This document shows, in pieces, positions 18,333 through 26,957 of a stretch of 64,000 nt of DNA. Source of the DNA: Bosea sp. BIWAKO-01. GTDB lineage: Bacteria > Pseudomonadota > Alphaproteobacteria > Rhizobiales > Beijerinckiaceae. The notes beneath the pieces are model-generated. The model did not search any database, was not told the origin of the DNA, and saw only the letters and a program-made list of their open reading frames with translations. A program made the position numbers and the translations under genes. The stretch is from the NCBI RefSeq assembly GCF_001748145.1, contig NZ_BCQA01000001.1, positions 4,738,501 through 4,802,500 of the forward strand, given 5' to 3'. Numbering within the stretch: position 1 is the stretch's first letter; each line of letters opens with the position of its first letter.

Positions 18333-19271
18333 CTAACCTGCTACGCGTGCATTGCGCCGGATGGCCTGTGGCGGCTGGCCATAGTTTCTCAGGAAGGCAC
18401 GCCGCATCCGCTCCCGGTCGGCGAAACCGGTTTGCTCGGCGATGGCCTCGACAGGGTGGCCGGTCTGCTCCATCAACAGGCGCGCGGCTTCGACCCGCAG
18501 GTTCTCGACCGCCTTGGCCGGCGACTGGCCGGTCTCCGCGCGAAAGGCACGGCTGAACTGGCGGGGGCTCAGCCTGGCGGCGTCGGCGAGATCCTCGACG
18601 CTCAGGCGCGACTGGAGATTGCTCCTGGCATAGTTGAGTGCCGACTGAACGCGGTCCGACTTGGCGTCCATGTCGAGCAAGGCGGAATGCTGCGACTGGC
18701 CCCCGGCGCGCCGGTGATAGACAACGAGCTTTCGCGCCGTCAGGCGTGCGACTTCGGGGCCGAGATCTTTCTCGATCATGCCGAGGGCGAGATCGATGCC
18801 GGCGCTTGCGCCGGCTGATGTCCAGATCGGACCATCGACGATGAAGATGCGGTCGGGATCGACCTTGATCCGGGGATAGCGCGCGGCGAGGTCCCTGGAG
18901 CTTGCCCAATGGGTTGTGGCCTGGCGTCCGTCCAGCAAGCCAGCCTGGGCCAGCACGAAAGCGCCAGTGCAGATCGAAGCGACGCGGCGTGCCTTGGTCG
19001 CCGACCGGCGCACGAAGTCGACCATCGCAGCCGACACTTCCGATCCCGCGAGATCGCCACCGAAGATCATGGTGTCATAGGGCGCATCGTCGAAGGTTCC
19101 GGTCTCCAGCATCAGGCCGAGCGAGCTCTTCACCGCTCCTCCGCTCTGCGACATCACCCGGACGTCATAGAAGGCGCTGGGTACCGAGAGATTGGCGAAC
19201 TCGAAGGCCGAGAGCGCAGCGAAACTCATCAGCTGGAAGCCGGGCGAAACGACGAAACCCATCCGATGCAT
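18333..19271 (-). CDS. GlxA-family transcriptional regulator (DJ-1/PfpI domain plus AraC HTH)
   Basis: 312 aa. Residues 1-190 form a DJ-1/PfpI domain (MGFVVSPGFQLMSFAALSAF, then ASICTGAFVLAQAGLLDG). Residues 210-310 are an AraC-type double helix-turn-helix (VEDLADAARLSPRQFSRAF and EAIAEQTGFADRERMRRAF). The combination is the GlxA architecture. GGAGCG precedes the start. It is divergent from an SDR gene and upstream of the DJ-1/PfpI gene, and may control one or both. The ligand is unknown. Confidence 0.9.
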   Translation of the reverse strand: MHRMGFVVSPGFQLMSFAALSAFEFANLSVPSAFYDVRVMSQSGGAVKSSLGLMLETGTFDDAPYDTMIFGGDLAGSEVSAAMVDFVRRSATKARRVASICTGAFVLAQAGLLDGRQATTHWASSRDLAARYPRIKVDPDRIFIVDGPIWTSAGASAGIDLALGMIEKDLGPEVARLTARKLVVYHRRAGGQSQHSALLDMDAKSDRVQSALNYARSNLQSRLSVEDLADAARLSPRQFSRAFRAETGQSPAKAVENLRVEAARLLMEQTGHPVEAIAEQTGFADRERMRRAFLRNYGQPPQAIRRNARVAG

Positions 19272-19391
19272 GGCACGCTCCGATCAGGTCATTGATGTCC
19301 TGAAAGGTGGTATAAATGACATTTGAGACATGAGCAAGCAGGTCTAGCTTCCTCGCCATGGAGCCCCGCTGGGGGCAATGGAGATGAAGCA

Positions 19392-20201
19392 ATGAGCCAG
19401 GGATTCAAGGGTTTCGCACTGGTGACCGGCGCCTCGTCCGGTATTGGCGCGATCTACGCCGAGCGTCTCGCACGCCGTGGCCACGATCTCATTCTCGTGG
19501 CGCGCAATGCCGAACGGCTGCACAAGCTGGCCGACAGGATTGCAGCTGAAACGGGCCGCAAGGTCGAGGTCATCGCTGCGGATCTCGGCAAGCGCGACGA
19601 TCTCGCCAGGGTAGAGACGGAACTGAGGAGCAATCGGCGAATCACTACGTTGGTCAACAACGCCGGTGTCGGTGCGACGGCTCCGCTCCTGCAGTCGGAC
19701 ATCGACAAGATGAGCGACATGATTGCTCTGAACGTCGACGCCTTGATGCGCCTGACTTACGCCGCAGTGCCCGGATTCGTCGAGCGCGGCGGCGGCACGA
19801 TCATCAATATCGCTTCGATCGTCGCCGTCGCGCCGGAGCGCCTGAACGGCGTCTATGGTGGCTCCAAGGCCTTCGTCCTGGCCTTCAGCCAGTCCTTGAA
19901 GCACGAGCTGTCGGACAAGGGCGTGCGGGTTCACGTCGTGCTGCCGGGAGCGACGGCCACCGACTTCTGGGAGATCGCCGGAAAGCCGGTCGAGCACCTG
20001 CCGAATGAGATCGTGATGACGGCCGCGGCGATGGTCGACGCGGCCTTGGCCGGCCTGGATCTGGGTGAGTTCGTCACCGTGCCGTCCCTGCCGGATGTGG
20101 CTGACTGGAATGCCTTTGAGGCAGGACGGCAGGCGCTGCTGCCCAATCTTTCCCGCGCCGAACCGGCTGCTCGCTATGGCGTCCGGCCCGAAGCGGCGTA
20201 A
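19392..20201 (+). CDS. SDR-family NAD(P)-dependent oxidoreductase
   Basis: 269 aa. It has TGASSGIGAIYAERLARRG for the cofactor, NNAGVG, and a complete active site (serine in IASIVA, tyrosine and lysine in YGGSK). It resembles the DltE/YqjQ-like group of classical SDRs that act on unknown alcohols or ketones. The start at 19392 is preceded by GAGATGAAG. It is divergent from the GlxA regulator and is followed 115 bp later by a glyoxalase-family gene on the same strand, possibly one unit. Confidence 0.88.
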   Translation: MSQGFKGFALVTGASSGIGAIYAERLARRGHDLILVARNAERLHKLADRIAAETGRKVEVIAADLGKRDDLARVETELRSNRRITTLVNNAGVGATAPLLQSDIDKMSDMIALNVDALMRLTYAAVPGFVERGGGTIINIASIVAVAPERLNGVYGGSKAFVLAFSQSLKHELSDKGVRVHVVLPGATATDFWEIAGKPVEHLPNEIVMTAAAMVDAALAGLDLGEFVTVPSLPDVADWNAFEAGRQALLPNLSRAEPAARYGVRPEAA

Positions 20202-20316
20202 GCTCCCCGTCGGGCGGCCGGTCGAAGCGCGACACATGTCACGCCTGGATCTCTGTCATTTCAGGCGCCTGGAGGTGTGTCGCAACTCTCACTCATCTGA
20301 ATGGAAGGAGTTCGAC

Positions 20317-20949
20317 ATGAGCGATACTCAACTGCGCAGCGAAACTGCAGACAAGAGCCTCGGAGCCCTGGCGGCCGACCTGAAGCTTGAGGTCGTCAGC
20401 ATCCCCGTTGCGGATGTCGATCGCGCCAAGCGCTTCTACGGTGGCTTGGGCTGGCGCCTTGATGCCGACATTGCAGGCGACAATTTCCGGGTCATCCAGG
20501 TCACGCCTCCAGGCTCGCCCGCTTCTGTCATTTTCGGCAAGGGCAACACGGTGGCCCCCTATCTCATCGTCTCCGATATCGTGGCGGCGCGCGCTGCGCT
20601 CGCCGCTCGCGGAGCCGAGGTGAGCGAGGTCTACCATTACGGCGAGCAGGGAGACCGCCGCAGCGGGCCCGAGCCGACACGGCGCAGCTACGCGTCGTGG
20701 CTCTCGTTCAAGGACCCGGACGGCAATGAATGGCTGCTGCAGGAGGTCACCCATCGTCTGCCCGGACGGGTCGAGGCGGGTGATACAAGCTTCGCCTCAT
20801 CCAGGGAGCTCGCAGCCACGCTCCGGCGTGCGGCGGCCGCGCATGGAGAGCACGAGAAGCGGAACGGCGGGCAGCATGATGAGAACTGGCCGGACTGGTA
20901 TGCCGAATACATCGTGCAGGAGCAGGCCGGCAAACCGCTGCCGACATAG
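20317..20949 (+). CDS. VOC-family (glyoxalase/bleomycin resistance) protein
   Basis: 210 aa. The vicinal-oxygen-chelate domain covers about residues 22-145, with paired beta-alpha-beta units starting at EVVSIPVADVDRAKRFYGGLGW and ending at FKDPDGNEWLLQEV, the usual second metal-ligand region. A charged tail of about 60 aa ends in WPDWYAEYIV and is not part of the core fold. GGAAGGAG precedes the start closely. Likely role: a small-molecule lyase, isomerase or resistance protein; the substrate cannot be read. It lies downstream of the SDR gene. Confidence 0.85.
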   Translation: MSDTQLRSETADKSLGALAADLKLEVVSIPVADVDRAKRFYGGLGWRLDADIAGDNFRVIQVTPPGSPASVIFGKGNTVAPYLIVSDIVAARAALAARGAEVSEVYHYGEQGDRRSGPEPTRRSYASWLSFKDPDGNEWLLQEVTHRLPGRVEAGDTSFASSRELAATLRRAAAAHGEHEKRNGGQHDENWPDWYAEYIVQEQAGKPLPT

Positions 20950-21031
20950 GGATCGGCTGCGACGTCTGTAGTGCCTCGGCGAGCCCGGTCGGCAGGGCTA
21001 GGCTGCCTGAAGCGAACGATCTGCACGTGGC

Positions 21032-21070
21032 ACATGTCGAGCAGGAGAATTGGTCTCCTGCTCGACATGT
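21032..21070. repeat. Perfect 17-bp inverted repeat hairpin
   Basis: ACATGTCGAGCAGGAGA is followed after 5 bp by its exact reverse complement, 82 bp after the glyoxalase gene. No T-run follows, so it is not a textbook terminator. It may stabilise the mRNA end or be a protein-binding site. Otherwise nothing is seen in 20950-21181. Confidence 0.6.
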
Positions 21071-21181
21071 TGCGTGTCAGTACAAGGGCACGGCACCAGT
21101 GCCCGGCAAGCTGGGTGGCCAAGACTCGTTTGAAGGGAGTTCAGTGGCATGGCGACGGCAGGTCAGCGCGCGGCGTCGGCT

Positions 21182-21403
21182 CTAAATCTCACTCTCACCT
21201 CGTTTCAATTCCCAGGTGAGAATCGCCAGTGCGAGCCGTTCGAGTTCAAGCTCCGTCATGGGATCTCGAGCCGCGGCGGCGTGGATTTCACCAGCCCGCG
21301 CACAGGCACGAAGGTAATCAGCCTCCGAACTCAACACGATCGGGCGGCGGCCAGGAAACTCGGGAGCGCGGTTTCTCCTGCGCTCAGGTCGCTCGTCACA
21401 CAT
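21182..21403 (-). CDS. Small hypothetical protein
   Basis: 73 aa, not recognised. The C-terminal two thirds look protein-like and helical (SSEADYLRACARAGEIHAA, then MTELELERLALAILTWE). The N-terminus is arginine-rich, and no good ribosome binding site precedes the start, so the true start may be further in. It stands alone between a hairpin and a convergent region. Confidence 0.4.
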   Translation of the reverse strand: MCDERPERRRNRAPEFPGRRPIVLSSEADYLRACARAGEIHAAAARDPMTELELERLALAILTWELKRGESEI

Positions 21404-21614
21404 GCCAGATCATCGTCGCGCTACTGACCGCCATCGATCACTATCCACGAATGCCGTCACCGGGCGGCGAGGGGTTAGGCTCATTGTGGCCGTTGACAGC
21501 CCTGCGTTGCGGTCGTTGGGCGGCTTCGTTGATCGAGCACTAGCCGCGCGGCACTGCATCATGATGCCGATGGTCGCCCTTGGCCTTCGCCAGTGAAACG
21601 GGAACGACTGCGCT

Positions 21615-22850
21615 TCAGTCGCGCAGTCCCGACGCGATCGGGTTGGCGAACGAGGCGATCGCCGGCAGCAGGCTGAGAACGGTGCCGACGACGAACAGCA
21701 GGCCGATCTGCAGGAATTCAGGCTTGTCCAGCGAGATCGTGAGGCGAAGGCCGGTCTGCGCCTCGATCAGGCCTGACAGGACGCCGGCAGCAGCACCACC
21801 CAGCAACAGCCCGGCGATACAGCCGAGCGCCATCAGCAGGGCTATTCCGAGCCAGATCACGAGCAGGACGTAGAGCCGGGGTGCGCCCATGGCACGCAAT
21901 ACGGCGTAGCGCCGCCGCCGCAACCCGGTCACCGCAATCAGCAGCAGAAGGATCGAGGCCAGCACCAGCGTCGCGTTCAGCGTGGAAGCGAAGACAAGCA
22001 CACCGCGCGCGTCGCCGAGCGAGCGATAGATCCCGACCAGGACTTCGGCGGGAAAGAACGCCATCGTCCCGCCCTGGCGATACTGGCTGCGCAGGGCATA
22101 GGCCCCGGCGACGCTGCGCGGCTTGACGACGATCGCGGGCACGCCGGGCACGGGGGCGCCATCGAAGGGCGGCCCGATCGTCTCGGTTCCCGCGGCGTGT
22201 CCATTGCCGAGCCCGTGAACCTCCCAGACGCTCTCGATCGGTACCAGGATCGCGCGGTCCCAGGGCGATCCGAGCGGGGGTAGGCGTCCGACGATGGTGT
22301 AGTCGTGGCCGGCATGGCGATGTCCGGCCTCGTCTTCATCCGCCTCACCCGGTTTGTGAGTCTGGCCCGCAACACCATGCGACGGCGTGATGCTCTCGCC
22401 GAGCCGATAGTCGACATCGGCGCCGATCAAGGCTTCACCTTCCCCTGCGAAGAGGCGCCCCTCGCTCGGTGCGACGCGGCCCCAGCGTGTGGCAAAGGCC
22501 GCGGTCGTGCCGATAATGGGATAGCCACGGGTGACGTCGCCGAAGGCGATCGGCGCGAAGGCGGCAACACGCTCGTCCCGGGCCAGCGACTGCAGGACGC
22601 TTCCGTCCATCAGCGGGATCGCGTCGAGCTGCAGATAGACCGTCGACATCAGCAACTGGGTCTGGCTGCCGGGCGCGCCGATGAGCAGGGCGAAATCATC
22701 CGCCGCAGCGGCCGAACTCTGCCGCAGCGCCCGCTCCTGCGCGCCGATCGCCACGCCGACTGCGACCGCCAGCGCTATCAAGGCGACAATCGCGGCCGCC
22801 GTCCAACGCAAGGCGCGAAGATCGGCAAGGACCATTGCGAAGGGGTTCAT
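21615..22850 (-). CDS. ABC transporter permease, FtsX/MacB-LolC type, with His-rich loop
   Basis: 411 aa. The first membrane helix is near residues 15-35, followed by a large periplasmic MacB-like domain of about 230 aa. Three helices make the C-terminal FtsX domain (starting LVFASTLNATLVLASILLLL). The periplasmic part holds a His/Asp/Glu-rich loop (HKPGEADEDEAGHRHAGHD), which suggests metal binding. The gene overlaps the ATPase gene by 4 bp. Recalled Pseudomonas clusters with this kind of permease, an ATPase and a DUF3299 protein are zinc-regulated; applying that here is inference. Confidence 0.85.
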   Translation of the reverse strand: MNPFAMVLADLRALRWTAAAIVALIALAVAVGVAIGAQERALRQSSAAAADDFALLIGAPGSQTQLLMSTVYLQLDAIPLMDGSVLQSLARDERVAAFAPIAFGDVTRGYPIIGTTAAFATRWGRVAPSEGRLFAGEGEALIGADVDYRLGESITPSHGVAGQTHKPGEADEDEAGHRHAGHDYTIVGRLPPLGSPWDRAILVPIESVWEVHGLGNGHAAGTETIGPPFDGAPVPGVPAIVVKPRSVAGAYALRSQYRQGGTMAFFPAEVLVGIYRSLGDARGVLVFASTLNATLVLASILLLLIAVTGLRRRRYAVLRAMGAPRLYVLLVIWLGIALLMALGCIAGLLLGGAAAGVLSGLIEAQTGLRLTISLDKPEFLQIGLLFVVGTVLSLLPAIASFANPIASGLRD

Positions 22851-23566
22851 GCGGCCAGCTCCGCGACCGGAGACGCAGCCTTGATGTCGAGCCGGTGCTT
22901 CATCCGCGCCAGGAGCGCGGCATCATGCGTGGCGCAGATCAAGGTGGCGCCGGCCTCAACGGCCGCATCGACCAGCAAGGCGCCCACCTCATCGGCATGG
23001 GCCGCATCCAGACTGGCCGTGGGTTCGTCGGCGAGGATCATGGCAGGCCGCCGGCAAACCGCGCGGGCAATCGCGACCCGCTGCTGCTCGCCACGTGACA
23101 GAATGCCCGTCCGGCGGCGCAGGTCAGTGAGCCCCATGCGCGCGGCGACGGTCTCGGCATGCTCCCGTTCGGCCGGGCCAATCCTCCAGGATGAGAAGGT
23201 CGAGGGCAGCGTGATATTGGCAAGGATGTCGAGTTCCGGGATCAGGTGGAAATCCTGGAAGATGAAGCCGAGCGCCGAGAGGCGCCAGCGGTCGCGATTG
23301 CCAGGTGACAGGGAGGAGATCTCCGTCTCACCCCATGAGACCTTGCCCGTGCTCGGCACGATCAGTCCGGCAATCAGGTGCAGAAGCGAGGTCTTGCCTG
23401 AGCCCGAGGGACCGCGCAAACCGATATGAGCGCCGGAAGGCACTGTGAGTTCGGGAATGTCCAGCACGCGGAAAGGGCGCCCGTCGCCACCGCGATGGTC
23501 GAGCGTCACGTCTGAAAGCCGCAATATCCGAGCGGCGGGTCGTTCAGGCGAGTGTGAAGCGGGCAT
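22847..23566 (-). CDS. ABC transporter ATP-binding protein (LolD/MacB type)
   Basis: About 239 aa. Walker A is GPSGSGKTSLLHLIAG. The Q loop lies in FIFQDFHLIPELD, the signature is LSRGEQQRVAIARA, and Walker B is MILADEPTASLD. The DEPTASLD and FHLIPELD forms are those of the LolD/MacB/FtsE group, which powers mechanical work on envelope substrates rather than import. The start at 23566 overlaps the end of the upstream gene by 23 bp, which suggests coupling; a frame to 23620 exists but would overlap more. It pairs with the permease downstream. Confidence 0.9.
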   Translation of the reverse strand: MPASHSPERPAARILRLSDVTLDHRGGDGRPFRVLDIPELTVPSGAHIGLRGPSGSGKTSLLHLIAGLIVPSTGKVSWGETEISSLSPGNRDRWRLSALGFIFQDFHLIPELDILANITLPSTFSSWRIGPAEREHAETVAARMGLTDLRRRTGILSRGEQQRVAIARAVCRRPAMILADEPTASLDAAHADEVGALLVDAAVEAGATLICATHDAALLARMKHRLDIKAASPVAELAA

Positions 23567-24008
23567 CGACGAGTCTGATCTGGCTGACGAAGCCGGTTTC
23601 CGGGTCCGTGGCCGAGCCAATCTCCAACCGACCGGACACGACGACCTTGCGGCCGGCGCTGACCATCGGCGTGATCTCCTTCATGAAGACGACGACGATG
23701 TCGACCGGCCAGTCGGCATCCGATTGACAGAACGGGCAGATCGCCAGCGGCTCGCGCGTGAGCACGAAGAAATGGCTTTCCGGCTTCAGTGGCGGCGCCA
23801 TGTAGCCGGTCAGGCGCACCTCCTGTCCGCGCAGGGACGTGACGCGGTCGGAAAACTGGAAGCCGAGCACGCCGAAGGATTTGTAGAGGCCGTCGAAGGC
23901 GATCGTGGCGGGCTCCGCCGCACGGGCCTCCCTGCAAAGCAGGGCCACCGCGAGACCCATGAGGGTCACGCGGCGGGTGGTCAGCATCTCGTGGCGTTGC
24001 CGTTGCAT
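23544..24008 (-). CDS. Exported DUF3299-like protein
   Basis: 154 aa with a signal peptide (TRRVTLMGLAVALLCREARA). The mature part has VRLTGYMAPPL, then FFVLTREPLAICPFCQSDADWP with two cysteines in CPFC, then VVSGRLEIGSATDPETGF. This matches my recollection of the DUF3299 family, often found with LolCDE-like ABC genes in zinc-responsive clusters. The gene lies between the alkaline phosphatase and the ATPase on the same strand, with a 44-bp gap above and a 23-bp overlap below. The assignment is moderately sure; the role is unknown. Confidence 0.65.
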   Translation of the reverse strand: MQRQRHEMLTTRRVTLMGLAVALLCREARAAEPATIAFDGLYKSFGVLGFQFSDRVTSLRGQEVRLTGYMAPPLKPESHFFVLTREPLAICPFCQSDADWPVDIVVVFMKEITPMVSAGRKVVVSGRLEIGSATDPETGFVSQIRLVDARFTLA

Positions 24009-24052
24009 CGCTCGTCCCTGTCGGCGGGTCGCCGGCTTACTTGCCGCCTGAC

Positions 24053-25798
24053 TTACTCGCCGCCCAGCGCCAGCGCTTCCGCCATGACGCGGAAGACATA
24101 GGTGTTGGGCTTATGGCCGCGAAACTTCTCGGCGCCCGGGCCCATCGCGGTCAGGATCACGTCGTCGGCGGCGTGGACGCCGCTATTGGCGTCGAAGGGC
24201 AGGTTGCCTGTCCGGCGCGCGGCCAGCGGGCCGGTGCAATCCTTTTCGTTCGCGATATTGGTCTTGCCGTCCGGGCCCTTGACCGCGGGCACGCGTTCGC
24301 CGGTCATGTCCGGGCGGCCGGTGTCGCAGGTATCGGGATAGCTGCCATAGACCACCGCGAGGCGGCGCGAGGTGTCGACCTTAGTGGGGTAGCCGTCAGC
24401 GTCGAGCGGGCCGTAATTCGGCGGCACGGAGTCGGCATAGACGCCGAGCTTGTCGCGCAGGAGCTGGCCCGGACGGTCGTCGTCATAGGTGCCGATGATC
24501 GAGATCGGGTGGGCGTGATCGGGCACCACGATGATCAGGGTGTCGTTGCGGTCGCCGGCGAAGTCCTTCGCCACCTTCACCGCGTTGTCGAGCATGATGG
24601 TATCGAACACCGAACGCTCCCAGTCGAGCGAATGGCTGTACTTGTCGATGCGGGCCGACTCGACCATCAGGAAGAACCCGTCCTCATTGCCCTTGAGCAG
24701 GTCGAGCGCAGCCTTGGTCTGCTCGACCACGTCCGGCTGGTCGGGGAACTTCGAAACCGTGCCCTTCCTGGTCAACCGCAGATCGAACGCGCCGTCGATG
24801 TTACCGGTGTTGTAGAGGCCGAGCAGCTTCTTCGAGCCGGCCGCGACGGCAGCGTTCATTTCCGTCTTGGTGGTCGCGAGCGTGTAGCCGGCCTCCTTGA
24901 ACCTGGCGATGAAGTCGAGCTCATCGGTCCGCTTCGAACCCGGGGTCGTCTTGGGCAGGAAGTTCGGGGAGCCGCCGCCCATGATCACGTCGGGCTGCAC
25001 ATCGTGGAACATCTTGACGATGTCGTTGAAATCCGAGCGGCGTCGGGTGTGGGCCACCATCGAAGCCGGGGTCGCGTCCTCGATTTCCGAGTTGGTGACG
25101 ACGCCGATCGCCATCTTGCCGCGACGCTTGATCACTTCGGCGATGGTCTCGACCTTGGGATGGTCGAGCGTCAGGGCGTTCTTGGCGCAGTAGACACCGA
25201 GCGCGTTGACGCAGGATTTATGGCCGGTGGTGTAGGCATGGGCCGCATTGGCGCTGTCAGTCACGATCGAGTCGGTGCCCGAGGTCGAGATCAGCGCCAT
25301 GTTGGACATGTCGTCCATGGCGAGCTCGCCATTGTAGCGACCTTCGTCCCAGCCCTTGGAGAGAATGCGGGCCGCGGTGCGGTTGGCGACCGACATGCCG
25401 TCACCGATGAAGAGGATGACGTTCTTGGCGCGGCGCGGCTGGGTGGTGGCGAAGACCTCCCATTTGACCGTCGCCTTGTTGGTTCCCTGCGTCGCCTCGA
25501 CGGTATAATTGCCCGCCGGAAGCGTCGCGCCACGCAGCCACAGCGCGGAATGCTTCTGGCCCTCTTCGTTCTGCGTGAAGGTCGTGCCCTTGCCGAAGAT
25601 TTCGGCGGCCGGCTTGCCGTTGATCGTGACCGCGACGTCGGCCGAGGTCGGCGCGTTCGGGAACTCGACCTTGAAGTCGAAGCGCGAGCCCTCGAGGATT
25701 TCGGCACGGTTGATGGGATAGATCGTCTGCGCGGCGACCGGGGTCGCAGCGAAGGCGCTGCCAATTGCTACCGCATGCCAAAGCGTTCTCAGTTGCAT
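24053..25798 (-). CDS. Exported alkaline phosphatase
   Basis: 581 aa with a signal peptide ending in FAATPVAAQ. About 80 residues of beta-rich N-terminal domain precede the phosphatase core. The core shows KNVILFIGDGM (metal-binding aspartate) and TDSANAAHAYTTG, where the serine is the nucleophile. Further metal ligands appear in MVESARIDKYSHS and VVPDHAHPIS. The reaction is release of phosphate from monoesters in the periplasm, usually with zinc and magnesium or calcium. GGAGG lies 6 bp before the ATG at 25798. It heads a unit with the DUF3299-like protein and the ABC pair, which suggests co-supply of metal or envelope maintenance. Confidence 0.92.
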   Translation of the reverse strand: MQLRTLWHAVAIGSAFAATPVAAQTIYPINRAEILEGSRFDFKVEFPNAPTSADVAVTINGKPAAEIFGKGTTFTQNEEGQKHSALWLRGATLPAGNYTVEATQGTNKATVKWEVFATTQPRRAKNVILFIGDGMSVANRTAARILSKGWDEGRYNGELAMDDMSNMALISTSGTDSIVTDSANAAHAYTTGHKSCVNALGVYCAKNALTLDHPKVETIAEVIKRRGKMAIGVVTNSEIEDATPASMVAHTRRRSDFNDIVKMFHDVQPDVIMGGGSPNFLPKTTPGSKRTDELDFIARFKEAGYTLATTKTEMNAAVAAGSKKLLGLYNTGNIDGAFDLRLTRKGTVSKFPDQPDVVEQTKAALDLLKGNEDGFFLMVESARIDKYSHSLDWERSVFDTIMLDNAVKVAKDFAGDRNDTLIIVVPDHAHPISIIGTYDDDRPGQLLRDKLGVYADSVPPNYGPLDADGYPTKVDTSRRLAVVYGSYPDTCDTGRPDMTGERVPAVKGPDGKTNIANEKDCTGPLAARRTGNLPFDANSGVHAADDVILTAMGPGAEKFRGHKPNTYVFRVMAEALALGGE

Positions 25799-26079
25799 CC
25801 CCAACCTCCGATAATCCGCGATCCCTTGGATGGGGTGAGCTAGTTGCAGCTGGACATGACAGGATGGCGACAGCCTGCGTGTTGTTGCGCAGAGTACTAT
25901 CCGACCACGCCTTCCCCAATATCAACAGGGCACCCCGGGGACGGCCAGCCGGACCGAGGCGCTCCCAGGGAGCGGGGGCGGCTGCCCGGCTTCCCGGGGA
26001 ACGAGGATCGTTTGGCTCGCAGCGCGAGCCACACCAAGAGGGGATCGCGGCTCGCCTCAGGAGGCGCTGGGGTTTCGCC

Positions 26080-26853
26080 TCAGCAGGCGAAGGACAACCT
26101 GGCGCCACCGGACGCTTCGATGGACTGTCCGGTTACCCGTCGGAATTCATCCGAGAGCACGGCTGCGATCACGGCGCCCACATCGCTTGCTTCTCCGAGA
26201 CGCCCCAACCCGGTCTTCTCGACGATCGACTGAATGAACTCCGGATGTCGGTCGAACGCATCGTCGCCGATCCGGGTCCTGGTGGCGCCCGGCGCAACGG
26301 CGTTCACGCGGATGCCGCGGCGGCCGAACTCCTTGGCCATGTAGCGGGTGAGGACGGTCAGGCCGCCCTTCATCGATGCATAGGCGGAATAGCCCGGCTC
26401 CATGCCGCTCTGAAGGGTGGAATTGCTCGTCACATTGACGATGGCACCGCCGTCAGCAAGCACAGAAAGCAGAGCCTGCGTCAGAAAATAGGGTCCCTTG
26501 AACAGCACCCGCATGAAGGAGTCGAAGAGCTCCTCGCTGGTGTCCTCGAACAGGGCCATCTGTCCGAATCCGGCATTGTTGACGAGGTAGTCGAAGCAGC
26601 CTGCGTTCCATTCGCGCTGCAGCACTGCCTTTGCCTCATCCCGGAATGCCGCGAAGCTGTCGCTGCGCCCAATGTCCAGGTGCAGGGGTACCGCCCGGGC
26701 GCCCCTTTGCCTCGCGGCCTCGACCACATCGCGCACGCGATCCTCGTGGCTGTTGTAGGTGACGATGGAATCGACGCCGCGGTCAGCGAGCGCGACGGCC
26801 GTTGCAGCGCCGATACCCGAGCTGGCGCCGGTGATGATGGCGATCTTGCGCAT
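26080..26853 (-). CDS. SDR-family oxidoreductase
   Basis: 257 aa classical SDR. It has ITGASSGIGAATAVALADRG for the cofactor, NNAGFG, the active-site YASMK, and a C-terminal GQSIEASGG. It resembles 3-oxoacyl-ACP reductase-like or glucose dehydrogenase-like members. AGGAGA precedes the start at 26853. It is divergent from an AraC-family regulator with a palindrome between them, so control by that regulator is likely. The substrate is unknown. The 281 bp downstream, up to the phosphatase, hold only GC-rich sequence without a convincing gene. Confidence 0.88.
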   Translation of the reverse strand: MRKIAIITGASSGIGAATAVALADRGVDSIVTYNSHEDRVRDVVEAARQRGARAVPLHLDIGRSDSFAAFRDEAKAVLQREWNAGCFDYLVNNAGFGQMALFEDTSEELFDSFMRVLFKGPYFLTQALLSVLADGGAIVNVTSNSTLQSGMEPGYSAYASMKGGLTVLTRYMAKEFGRRGIRVNAVAPGATRTRIGDDAFDRHPEFIQSIVEKTGLGRLGEASDVGAVIAAVLSDEFRRVTGQSIEASGGARLSFAC

Positions 26854-26907
26854 GGGAGGTCTCCTTGCAGGTCTGTTGCGATGGCGAAGACCTAGGTCAG
26901 AGATGCA

Positions 26908-26930
26908 GGATGATCTATAATGCATCATCC
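26908..26930. promoter_or_regulatory. Operator-like palindrome with embedded -10 box
   Basis: GGATGAT and ATCATCC are exact inverted arms around a 9-bp spacer that contains TATAAT. It lies between the divergent SDR and AraC genes. A protein bound here would block the promoter of the AraC gene, which suggests autoregulation. Confidence 0.5.
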
Positions 26931-26957
26931 AAGATTCATTACGGGTCGTCCAAAGCT

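Noticed and set aside
24041..25843. 600-codon plus-strand frame opposite the alkaline phosphatase
   Set aside because: The phosphatase on the other strand has a signal peptide, all metal ligands and a good ribosome binding site. The plus frame has no family character.
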